Assembly (NCBI RefSeq): GCF_964340395.1
Contig: NC_135553.1
Location: 9,137,501 to 9,201,500 of the forward strand
From: Glandiceps talaboti
Taxonomy: Eukaryota; Hemichordata; Enteropneusta; Spengelidae
Reading direction: 5' to 3'
Length of the DNA: 64,000 bases
The notes below the pieces were generated by a model. That model had not been told where the DNA came from. It did not search any database and saw only the letters and a list, made by a program, of their open reading frames with translations. The position numbers and the translations under genes are program-made. Shown in pieces: positions 39,401-49,042 of the stretch. Each line of letters opens with the position of its first letter. The first letter of the stretch is position 1.

Positions 39401-41231
39401 AAATCTAATCTAAAATCCAATCTAAATCTATGCTGTGTTTCTCTTACAGGATCAGGTTGCAGCTGATTTCAAGAAAGAATCTGATGGCCGTATTGCAGGC
39501 TACCAGAAACATGTAAGTGTGAGGTTCACTGTATATACATTTAGACAAAGTGTAGCAAGAAACTGCAATTGAAGTGTAGTATGTGCAGTTTCTTTTTGGT
39601 TTCAGCGTGGTAGTATCAAACAGCCCATGAGCACAAACCTGCAACAGGCTGTAGATGTTGGTCAAGATTGGACATAGTGCCATACTATCATGAACAGTTT
39701 CAGGGTAGAAATCAAGTTAGATTGGCAGATATGTTGTGAACACTCCTGTAATAACACACATTACTTGTCTAGCTAATAGTTAGCTGGAGGACCAACAACG
39801 ATGAATATGTCAGTCGAAATCCTGGTGAAATGACAAGTATCTTGTAGTAAGTTGTAGTTTGTTTCCCCAAAACTGTTCCTAAGGTGAAATCACAAGTAAC
39901 TTGTAATGTGTTACCCCAAACTTGTTCCTAAGGTGAAATGGCCCACAATTTGTCATTTGTTACCCCAAAACTGTTCCTATGGCGAAATGGCCAACAGTTT
40001 GGTCATTTGTTACCCCAAAACAGTTACTAATGTGAAATGAACAGCAACTTGCAAATTGGTTCCATGGAACATTGTACTAACTTTGAAAATGGCTTGTAAT
40101 CAGTTCCTACTGTATATGATACATACATTGTGTGTAATACTGCCAAGACATTTAAAGTGAAAACAGATTCACGAAATGAAACCTCCATTCTTACCCCGCC
40201 TTTATCCTATATAATGTCGGAATTTAAGTGGAGGAATAGCATACATCTATGAGTGTATTCCGTGTAGTAATGATACATGCAGCTATATGGGTTACTCTCA
40301 TAGAGACACACATGTAGGTAAATACTTGTAATCTGATGAACTAGTCAATCTGATATCATAGAGTAACTATATTACCGATACATTTATATGTCCATTTGAT
40401 CAAGGTTTCAGTATTAGCTTATGCATATCCATGTACCTTATGAATTCACAATATGTAGTAAAAACTTTGATCTTAAAATTTATGTCATGAAGTGCATATG
40501 TTTCTTTTATTTATCAGTATGGAGTTGGCATTGATCAGAATTTAGGCGGAAGTGACAAATGGACCTTCCTATGCAACTTCTGTTAAACCATAGACCCTCC
40601 ACCCACAGTCCTGTGGGTGGAGAATCTATGTGGGTGGAGGGTCTATGTGGGTGGAGGGTCTATGGTTAAACATACTGTCAAACTCTTTCTATTTTCATTG
40701 CAAGTGTTTAATACTAGTAGTACAAGCATTCAACAATATTTTCAACGGAAGTTATCTTGTAAGGCCTGTACATTGTACGTCACTTCTGCCTAAGTTCAGA
40801 TCGATGCCAACCCCATACTGATAAGTGAAAATGAATGAAATGAACCCTTTTTACCTCATTTAACATCAATGGTTTTATAAAACAGTGAATTCACAAGGCA
40901 TCCTTCCCCCTTAAATCCAGCAAATGGTACTGCTGACATCCAGAACAAAAAGTATGGTCGTCAGTTATCAGCCTTGTAAAGCAGTTATCTAAATGATCAT
41001 TGATATGGAAAACATTTTACTCTTGAGTGTTGTCCAACCTGCTCTACCACAATTATTGCAAGGTCAACATCTTAAACATCTCTTCTTTCTTTTCTGCTAC
41101 AGCTCGATAGGTTAGTTAACATGATTCCATTTGAAGACATGACCAAGGAAGAGTTTGCCGAAGCTTACCCAGAAACCCTAGAAGAGAGAAAGAAGTATCC
41201 ATACTGGCCTCACTACCCTTACTGGCAGTAA
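36347..41231 (+). CDS. ATP5PD: ATP synthase subunit d, mitochondrial, complete, five exons
   Basis: Encodes a 160-residue subunit d (human 161 aa), part of the peripheral stalk that holds the F1 head of mitochondrial ATP synthase still against the rotating ring. Exons are 36347-36468, 37707-37803, 38794-38865, 39450-39512 and 41103-41231; introns are GT-AG and the phases agree. Landmarks in order are MAGRRVGQKAVDWALFAE, PTAIDWNFYKQRVPIAGLVD, VKVPYPQDT, MIPFEDMT and KKYPYWPHYPYWQ. The human protein has MAGRKLALKTIDWVAFAE, PPAIDWAYYKANVAKAGLVD, LKVPVPED, LIPFDQMT and KKYPYWPH. The protein is nuclear-encoded; as in the family there is no long cleavable presequence. The gene is divergent from KCTD5 and convergent with TMF1. 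Confidence 0.97.
37707..37803 (+). CDS. ATP5PD: ATP5PD exon 2
   Basis: 97 bp, phase 2 to 0, acceptor ATTCAG|GTTTAC and donor GGCT|GTAAGT. It encodes FTTIPEKPTAIDWNF and YKQRVPIAGLVDQFEKA, the most conserved part of subunit d. Confidence 0.96.
38794..38865 (+). CDS. ATP5PD: ATP5PD exon 3
   Basis: 24 codons, phase 0 at both ends, acceptor TTCTAG|TATGGC and donor AATG|GTAAGT. It encodes YGNVKVPYPQDTVSASVEEQ, aligning with human ALKVPVPEDKYTAQVD. Confidence 0.95.
39450..39512 (+). CDS. ATP5PD: ATP5PD exon 4
   Basis: 21 codons, phase 0 at both ends, acceptor TTACAG|GATCAG and donor ACAT|GTAAGT. It encodes DQVAADFKKESDGRIAGYQK, a helical stretch weakly similar to human AEWVSLSKARIVEYEKE. Confidence 0.93.
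39552..39622. repeat. Second copy of the 1-236 repeat
   Basis: Begins GTAGCAAGAAACTGC and continues through GTGCAGTTTCTTTTTGG to GTGGTAGTATCAAA. It matches 153-234 with scattered substitutions and lies 40 bp inside ATP5PD intron 4. Confidence 0.6.
39885..40045. repeat. Short tandem array in ATP5PD intron 4
   Basis: About four copies of a 55-60-bp unit with TTACCCCAAAACTGTTCCTA and GGTGAAATGGCC-type segments. Confidence 0.75.
40582..40671. repeat. 25-bp hairpin with a triplicated 17-bp arm
   Basis: GTTAAACCATAGACCCTCCA (40582-) pairs with the segment ending at 40671 (GGAGGGTCTATGGTTAAAC); 24 of 25 positions match. The arm segment GTGGGTGGAGGGTCTAT occurs three times in a row, at 613, 630 and 647 (+40000), so three alternative stems are possible. 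Confidence 0.85.
41103..41231 (+). CDS. ATP5PD: ATP5PD exon 5 (terminal)
   Basis: 42 codons and TAA, acceptor GCTACAG|CTCGAT. It encodes LDRLVNMIPFEDMTKEEFAE and ends KKYPYWPHYPYWQ. The human counterpart is MKNLIPFDQMTIEDLNEAFP followed by KKYPYWPH. Confidence 0.96.
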   Translation, partial: LDRLVNMIPFEDMTKEEFAEAYPETLEERKKYPYWPHYPYWQ

Positions 41232-41456
41232 AAAAAGATGGTGCTATGTCCTGCAGTGTACTCCTACCTGTAGGAGAGTTGTGTGTGTGTCCATAGAGTT
41301 ACAAAGTCTTTGTTTTTGGATTTCTGGTGAAACTTCTGTTTTGCAGTTAATAACAAATTCTAGTTTGTGTGTTAACACCGTCATACCTCCAGTAACACAA
41401 CCAACTGAAATGGAGTTTATGCCGGGTGGCATTGTAATATAAATTATACACAGTTT

Positions 41457-41462
41457 AATAAA
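41457..41462 (+). terminator. ATP5PD: ATP5PD polyadenylation signal
   Basis: AATAAA 226 bp after the ATP5PD stop codon is the first canonical signal on this strand and implies a 3' UTR of about 240-250 nt. The 3' UTR begins with a small perfect hairpin, CTCCTAC-CT-GTAGGAG at 41261-41276. Confidence 0.8.
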
Positions 41463-41539
41463 TCAATTTCGTAATTGACTTCTGTGTTGTGTGGTTTATT
41501 TCACAAGAAAACACAATTTGGCTGAATAATTAGATATTA

Positions 41540-41826
41540 TTCCCCAATATTTTTCTTCGTTCAGCCAAGGAAAATACAAGTGACCTCAGGGGCTTTGTCA
41601 CTATGAGTCGCTAAATTGGCATTTTCCGGCTAAATGAAGAAAAATATTTGAGAATAACAATTATACCAGCACCAGTAATATCAAAGAAAAATGGCAATTT
41701 TGAATGTTTTGACTCATATTTCGAACACAGCAGAACCAGTGACAAAGACACATGTTGTTGTGACGTAGGACCAGGGTATAAATTCCCTATTTTTTGTTCA
41801 ACTTGGCTTGTGCATGGTAGAGTGAT
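41540..41826. mobile_element. Foldback family C, copy 2
   Basis: Same order as copy 1: CCCCAATATTTTTCTTCGTT, GTGACCTCAGGGGCTTTGTC, a shortened return arm, TTATACCAGCACCAGTAATA, GAACACAGCAGAACCAGTGA, CAACTTGGCTTGTGCATGG. It begins about 80 bp after the ATP5PD poly(A) signal. Confidence 0.85.
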
Positions 41827-44800
41827 ATAATATATTACAAGTGTATAAATTTTGCACCATCACAATGGTCATTTGGCAATTTTATTCCACAAAGGACTCT
41901 TTCTGGACCCATAACCCAGTTCTTGGAGCACAACCATGTCATAGCAAAGATAACTAGAAACAGTCTGTGACTCCAAATGGGATGCATTTCTAAGAATTAC
42001 ACCAAAGACACAAACTAAAACTATTATTGTTGCATAATGGTAATAGCAATACCTTTGTGATTCAGATGTAATCAACACTGGAAGTTTTCAAAATTGTACA
42101 TTGGAAGATGACAGAAATAAATCACAATTATGGTTTCAATTTCCCAGAGACTGATCCATTCTTGAGGTTAAATATGCCATATTCTGGTTACTAAAGGTCT
42201 GATAATTGTGCATGAAAGGATTGCAAGAGGGCGCCCCATATGTGACGCAGTAACATTTGATCATGGCACTGATAATACATATGTATGAACAAAATGTGTG
42301 CTAAAGAAATGTCTTTTAATAGACTATTACAATAGTAGTTAGGCATTTTCTGATTACTGGTAGACAGAACAACATGGAAAATGACTTTTGTGTCTGCTGT
42401 CTTTACACTCAACTATTCTGGCCTCACATCCTGCCTCAATACAGCTTGAAAACAGCACTCCAAGTGGCCAAACCATGAAATCTTTTATCTTGATAATTTG
42501 AATATGGCGTATTTGTCACCACTTACAATAAGAGATGCCAACCGGTATACTGTGTGTATTTTAATCAATCCATTGGTAGATTATGTCAATATGTTCCAAT
42601 ATCGGTAATAATTTTAGTTTGTGTTTGTTTTAGTAGGTCAAACCATGTAACCCAAACTTACAAAGTAATAACCTCTAACATCACAGAAAGTCGAAGAAGG
42701 TATAACAGTTGTATTAATGTTAAGTAACAGATAAAACTTGTAAAAAAAACCACAAGAAGTCATTCCATGTTTATCAGTATCCTTACTGTTTATTTTCCTT
42801 TCCCTCTTACAATATTTACACACAAATTGTCTAGATCCAGAAAAGTGAACCATACATGACACCTAGTGAGGCAAAAATGCCTTGCTCCTAAAGCGTTTAC
42901 CATGAATCACTATAATTGCAAATACCCACCCACCCCCACCCCCCACAGCTTATAAATCACATACCCTCATCTATATCACAGACCACACTTTGCAAGTCAG
43001 CTAAAACATGCCAACATCTTTGCAGAATACAGATATAAAATAAGGAATACAATGGCTACTTGTTACTCTATCAAATGATCTACTGAAAGTTATCATTTGA
43101 TTGCAAGTGTATCCCCCCTTCCACAACCTGTGTTTGAATTATTGTAATATGACATGTAAGAGTACAAAGAATTACAGTAATACATGCATGACATGCGTTG
43201 GAAGAAAACATTCAATGGTTACGGTAGATGTGATAAATATTGTAGTCCTGTGTGTGTGTGTATGCAAATTGCGCCTCTGTTCCTACAATACATAGTGTAT
43301 GTGTGTGTGATATATATTGTAGTCCTGTGTGTGTGCGAGTGTGTGCAAATTGCATCTCTGTTCCTACAATACTGTGTGTGATACATAGTGCATGCGTGCG
43401 TGTGTGTGTGTGCATGTGTGTGTGTGCATGTGTGTGTGTGTGTATCTGTTCTCACAATACACACTTCCCAGAGAGACCCATTTTCTCTTTTTTCTAATAT
43501 CCACTGGATGCAAAGAGAACTTTTCTATTAATTTCAAATCAGAAATACAACCCATACTATGTTCCATGATATAAAGTTCTATGTAAAAGCTTCTACATTT
43601 CCAAATGTGCTTCTTTCAAGTTTGCAGAGAAGCTCTTGGCCTTACTTTTCAGTGTTAAAGTGAAAGACAATCACTACAAACACTACTTGATAGACAGGTC
43701 TGAAATACAATATCATGACATACTCCCACAGATGATTGTAGGTTTACACTAATTAGCACCAGTAAGAAATGAAACTCAAAGAAACAGAGCAATTAAGTAG
43801 TTGTCCAAAATAATTTCACCTTAATTTTTTGTACAAGTAACCACCTCACTTTTGTGACTGCTCATTGTTTACATTTCAGGAATTCTGACTATTTCAGATG
43901 ACTATTTTATTTACAATGATTCTACTTTCACTGAATTTTCTCAGTTACGCAAAAAGTCAGTCATTTCAAACTGTTTATGCTTATATATATAGTTTGCACT
44001 AAACCCTGCTTGCACCAGCATGATATGATACACAATGTAATACATCCCTAGTTTGTACGATACACTGTGTCAGAGTGCTATAAAGTGACCCAAACTTGTT
44101 CAACATTGCAGCATACACATCGTAGAATTTACAGTCGTATGTATGAATGGAGAGCTGTTATACCAAAGAGAGACATCAACGCTGAATAACTATATTTGTA
44201 ATTCATTGCGTGATCAAGGTCCGTAGTAGACAGATCAAAACGTCGCATTCGTTTCCAATTTATCGTTCCACAAGTAACTATATTGTACTGTCCAGTTATA
44301 CCAAATATTTGAGCCAACAGTGCCCAAGCTTGAATAAAAAAACGTGCTCATGTATTCAAAGGTGAGTATTCCACAATGTATTAATATAAAGGTTAAAGGT
44401 TAAATGTCATACAAAGAGTCAACCTGACCACGCTTCACATACATTTCTACCAAGGAAATGTAAAGAGAAAAGTGGATTCAACCTTCATGACAGTCCCCAG
44501 TAAAGTCACATTGTCTTTACAAATAAAGTTTACGGTAGTGGCATTTTAAACTCAAATTTGTAGAATTGCTAGATTGAATTATTTGCATATAATTTTACAG
44601 AATTCTATATACCCTGAAAAAGAAAACATTAACTACTTCTCTCCCAACTTTTCAAAACACTAAATGTTACGTTTGTGCTGTAAGCTTGGATACACAAAAA
44701 TCTATATTTTTTTTTCTCTCTGAGGTTTCAGAACATTCACTTCATGCATCCTTTACCAAACTACTGAGAAGTCCTAAAAAGATTTGTTATTTTGTATACA

Positions 44801-45085
44801 CTGAAAATATGTCTTAGTTTCTTAGAATATGATTAAGTCATCAAATGTACATCAGATGAATTTGATTCTAGTAGTTTACAGCCACTGTCTGTCCTCTTAG
44901 AAAGGTATTGCACTTTTTTGAAAACAAGAAAGCTATTTAATGAAGATTCTTTTCACAAATCCACATCATGTGTTCAACTCTAATCCTACAAAGGTACAGA
45001 ACGACTGTATAAATATGGAATATATTACATACACCATAATGGTTTGTTCATCAAAATGCAGACAGAGAACTACAGATGGCAGACA

Positions 45086-45429
45086 TTAAAGGGGTACAGG
45101 CTGTAACTTTATGCTCAATAGTGGTTATTTTTGCTACATTTTGAAATATCCCCATATTATACCAACCTCTAAATTATGTTGAGTTGTGTCTCTCAATCCA
45201 TAGAGCTCTCACTGTGTATACAGATATGATACAAAAATTATGTAATATTTTGGTTACCAAAAAATTCTAAATAGGTCTCATTTAAACCTTTTTGCGCATA
45301 TCTAAACACCTGTAGCACGCTATGACAACTTAGATTTGGTTTGAAATAAGTTTGTGTGTGTATTATGTATGAATATTTTGTACAATGACAGTTGAAAAAA
45401 GTCTCCAGTTACAGACTGTGCCCCTTTAA
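45086..45429. mobile_element. TTAA-flanked MITE (344 bp)
   Basis: Left end TTAAAGGGGTACAGGCTGTA; the right end is the reverse complement of TTAAAGGGGCACAGTCTGTA. This gives 19-bp terminal inverted repeats with two mismatches, bounded on both sides by TTAA. TTAA target duplication is typical of piggyBac-type transposons. The interior is AT-rich and non-coding. Confidence 0.75.
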
Positions 45430-46039
45430 TTGAGGATAAAACAACACAATAGTCTATTTGTAGACTCATTTACTACCTTCCAGCATACTGTTTGATTAGA
45501 GAGATGTTGAAGGCAGTATAGTAGAATGACAATCATAGTACTGTTATTCAAATAACCTTTATACATCTATGACCTGATATTGATTTAGAACTTTGGAAGT
45601 TTTACATATAAAGTGGGAAAGTTTCTACAATGTACAGACTGACTTTGTTTTTGTTATTGCAATATCCCATTGTTACCTATGTAGTGTGTGTGTAGTATCA
45701 GACATGCTGATATCAGTCAGTGGTCCTTAGTGGTCATGTGACATTGACTAGCACAGACTGGATTAGACCGGACTGTACTGGACCAAACTGGTGTGAACTA
45801 TATATTGGACTTAAATCAAACAGAATCATAGAGGACTTGACTTACAATAATCTGTGTGTGGACTATTATTTTTTTTTTTTAAATAATTATTTTTTTAGAT
45901 GCCTAAAATCTTACAATTTAACTTAGATTCAATACTCTCTTTATATCAGTGTGTGCAGTGAGGTGCCCCTCTTCCATCTATCGTGTACTTTAAATGAACA
46001 TCATACAAACAAGTCTCTACACCAGTATAGAATACTTCC

Positions 46040-46260
46040 CACCAAACAAGGGCAGGTCATCCATAATCTAACTAGAGCAGGTCATCCATAATTTAGCAAA
46101 GGCAGGTCAACTGTAAGTAATATAAGTGCAGGTCAAATGCCCTTCATACAAATATGTCATCCACAATGAAGCAAAGGCAGGTCATCCATAATGACACAAA
46201 GGCAGGTCATCTGTAATTTAACAAGGGTAGGTCATCTGTAATTTAACAAGGGCATATCAT
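46040..46260. repeat. Minisatellite of about 25 bp, downstream of TMF1
   Basis: Seven to eight copies of GGCAGGTCATCCATAATTTA-GCAAA with variants (CTGTAATTTAACAAG). Confidence 0.85.
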
Positions 46261-46434
46261 TGTCCTCTTTTTAGTACCAGTATGTCCAATTATTGTCTTC
46301 TGAGTAGTGCACAAGAGTCCACTTCATCTCCTTCAAAGCCAAGGTCGCCATGATATTCTAACACACTGCAGTGACACCATCAACAATCGAACACCCTTCT
46401 AGTCACTAGAGATATAATTGCTATGATGTCTTGA

Positions 46435-46440
46435 TTTATT
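46435..46440 (-). terminator. TMF1: AATAAA overlapping the TMF1 stop codon
   Basis: The last codons AGT AAA TAA A contain AATAAA. If used, the 3' UTR would be very short. The next minus-strand AATAAA I noticed is about 2.5 kb further on, near 43905. Use of this site is inferred only. Confidence 0.35.
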
Positions 46441-46462
46441 TACTTTTCAGTAATTCTTCAAT
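46436..46462 (-). CDS. TMF1: TMF1 terminal micro-exon (8 codons and stop)
   Basis: 27 bp: acceptor ATTGTCAG|ATTG, then IEELLKSK and TAA. Human TMF1 ends QIDELLRQSLS, so the position and the IxELL motif agree. The stop codon overlaps an AATAAA hexamer. Confidence 0.85.
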   Translation of the reverse strand: MEELLKSK

Positions 46463-48949
46463 CTGACAATAGGAAAAAAAGTACAAAGAGTCAATTCAAC
46501 CAGTTTATATCCAGTATCCAACTATAGTTGTGACCAATTTGTAAGAAGCCATTTCTGATAAAGAATTCTGGTATTCAAATGGGAAACAATGTACTTAAAC
46601 ATCTCACAAAACATTTTTTGTTATGAATAGCAAGGAAACCATGTTTTCAAAGAATAACACCGTACCTGTACAGGTTGATGATGTTTACAAATAATTCAAA
46701 GTAGTTCCGACCATATTACTATAGTGTGACGTCAAAGTATAGTAATATGAAATGCATGGATTTCATATTACTATACTTTGACGTCACACCCTGGGAATAT
46801 GAATGAGGGTCTATGTACATAAATAATAATACATTTTAGCTCACTCTGAACATAAATAAAAAGGTTTGTGTTTGCATCATCCTTATTTCATCCAGTCCTG
46901 TTGATTTATGTTCACAGTGAGATAACATGTATCATTTCATATGCATGCATGCTATCAGTGTCTGTATTTTGATTTATATAATTTGTAACGAAAAACCTTG
47001 AGTGTGACGTAAAAAAATATCGTGCTTAATCACTTTAGTTTGGTAGTAAGAAACAGATTTCTTTTGACAGAATACTTTACCTGTTGTCTGTACATTTCTT
47101 TCACATCCTGTAAATCTAATTTCAATTCTTCAGCTTCTTCTGCTTTTTCACCATACATCTGAAGCACTGCATTATGTTTGTGTTCCAGAGCCTGCCAAGC
47201 AATAGTGAAATCAGTGTTCAAATAAACGTATAACATCTTGGCATTTTGGGTCTCTAGTATTCTGGCAACACTGCCAATTTTGTGGGGCTTTAATACTGTA
47301 ATTCCAACAGATTACTGTATGATCATTATCATTGAGCTTGGTTTTATTTTGTGATTAATGGATTAAAGGCCCATAATTCAATCCCAGGTTCTTACATTAC
47401 TTCTGTCTTTATCAGTGGCAACATAAGGACACATCAGATCAACATTTTGATCAGCACAAACTTCTGTAGCTCTCCAAGACAACTGTTTTCTACAACTAAA
47501 TTTTAATCCTACTCACACCTAAGCCTTTTGAAATTCATAGAACTATGTAGATTACCACTGATAAACTTTTATTGTCATATTTATCATTTATTTTCGCAAA
47601 TACTCAATATGTAGCACAATTCAAGAAATACACCATTCTATGATATTGCGAGATCAACTCACAGCACCCACTAGCTGGAAACTACAACACATGTGCTGCT
47701 AATGAAATGACTTTCTGTTGAAATGATCCATGCTTGAAATGATCCACATGTAGACCTATAGAATCTACACTGTGAAGGGAATGACGCCTACATTTTGATC
47801 ATTAGTACATCAAGACATTATAACTGTAAACTCCTAGTCTGGCAAACTCTTCTCCAACTATCGCAGGAGAGAGACATGTAACTTTCATTATACCCTCCAT
47901 AAAGGAAGCCATTTTTTTTTTTTTTATATTTATAAGATTTTTATTGGTAACTTCAGTTGTTTACAATATAAGTTGCTCTTGTTTTACATAATAAGATGGT
48001 GTATTGTTATCCATTTGTTACAGTGCCTTTCAAGTTTGTCTTTGTTAACAGCTATAATATACTCACAGTGATAATTGTATTTCACATGGTTCAAGTATAG
48101 TGCAAAGTGCGGTTTCAAGTTTTTCATCTTCATAGAGTAAATGTGTCTCTTGGCCAACAGAAGCAAGTGGTTATACAGATTTGTGAAAGTTATGTTTCCA
48201 ATATCTCACTGAGGGAGGGCAGGTCGAATAGAGTAAAGAAATTCTTGAAACAATTTAAAAAATCTTGCCAAAACTTTTGAGTTTCATTACATGAGTGGAA
48301 TAAGTGCCTTAAAGTTTCATCATCTCTTTCACAAAAAATGCAAGCTGGAGAGAAACCATTCTTATATTACAAATTCTACAGCATTGATCTGTATCTGTAA
48401 TTGCCACTCTACCTGTAGTCTTCTTTGCATTTCTGGTATTTGTTCCACTTTATCTTCAAGTATTTCATTTCTATTGGACAAATTAACTAGCTCCTCTGCC
48501 ATGGCAGTTCTTGTTCTTTCAAGTTGAGTAATCTCCACCTAAAATTAAAAATAGGTTTATTTATGAGTCTGGTCTAACGGTATTTTCATACATATTCGTA
48601 ATTCTGTATCAAATCACACACATTATGCTGAGCAATACTGACCTATGAAAGATTATAATGAATCATTTTCATACAGTCTTCCGTGATTGGCTCAGATTGT
48701 GTCACATGGTATGGACAAGTGACCCATAGTGACCTCAATTTACATACAGAGGGTACTATTCTTTTTATAGTTTCCCTAGGGCACTATTAATGTAGCACAG
48801 GAGTACAACCATTGATTTACTTTGACTATGGGAAGACTATGAGCCTGAGAATGTAATGTGTTGAAAGATATCATTTCTGATTAGCAACAATCTACTATCT
48901 CCAACAGGTAAATTTGATTTATAACATTCTTATCTCTTTCAGCAATTGC

Positions 48950-49042
<93 letters not shown>

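Larger units (their letters stand above)
41480..46435. other. Convergent intergenic region ATP5PD-TMF1
   Basis: No gene recognised. It contains foldback C copy 2, a duplicated (TG)n-bearing segment of about 80 bp at 43230-43460, a TTAA-flanked MITE at 45086-45429 and a minisatellite at 46040-46260. Both 3' UTRs end somewhere inside. Confidence 0.65.
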
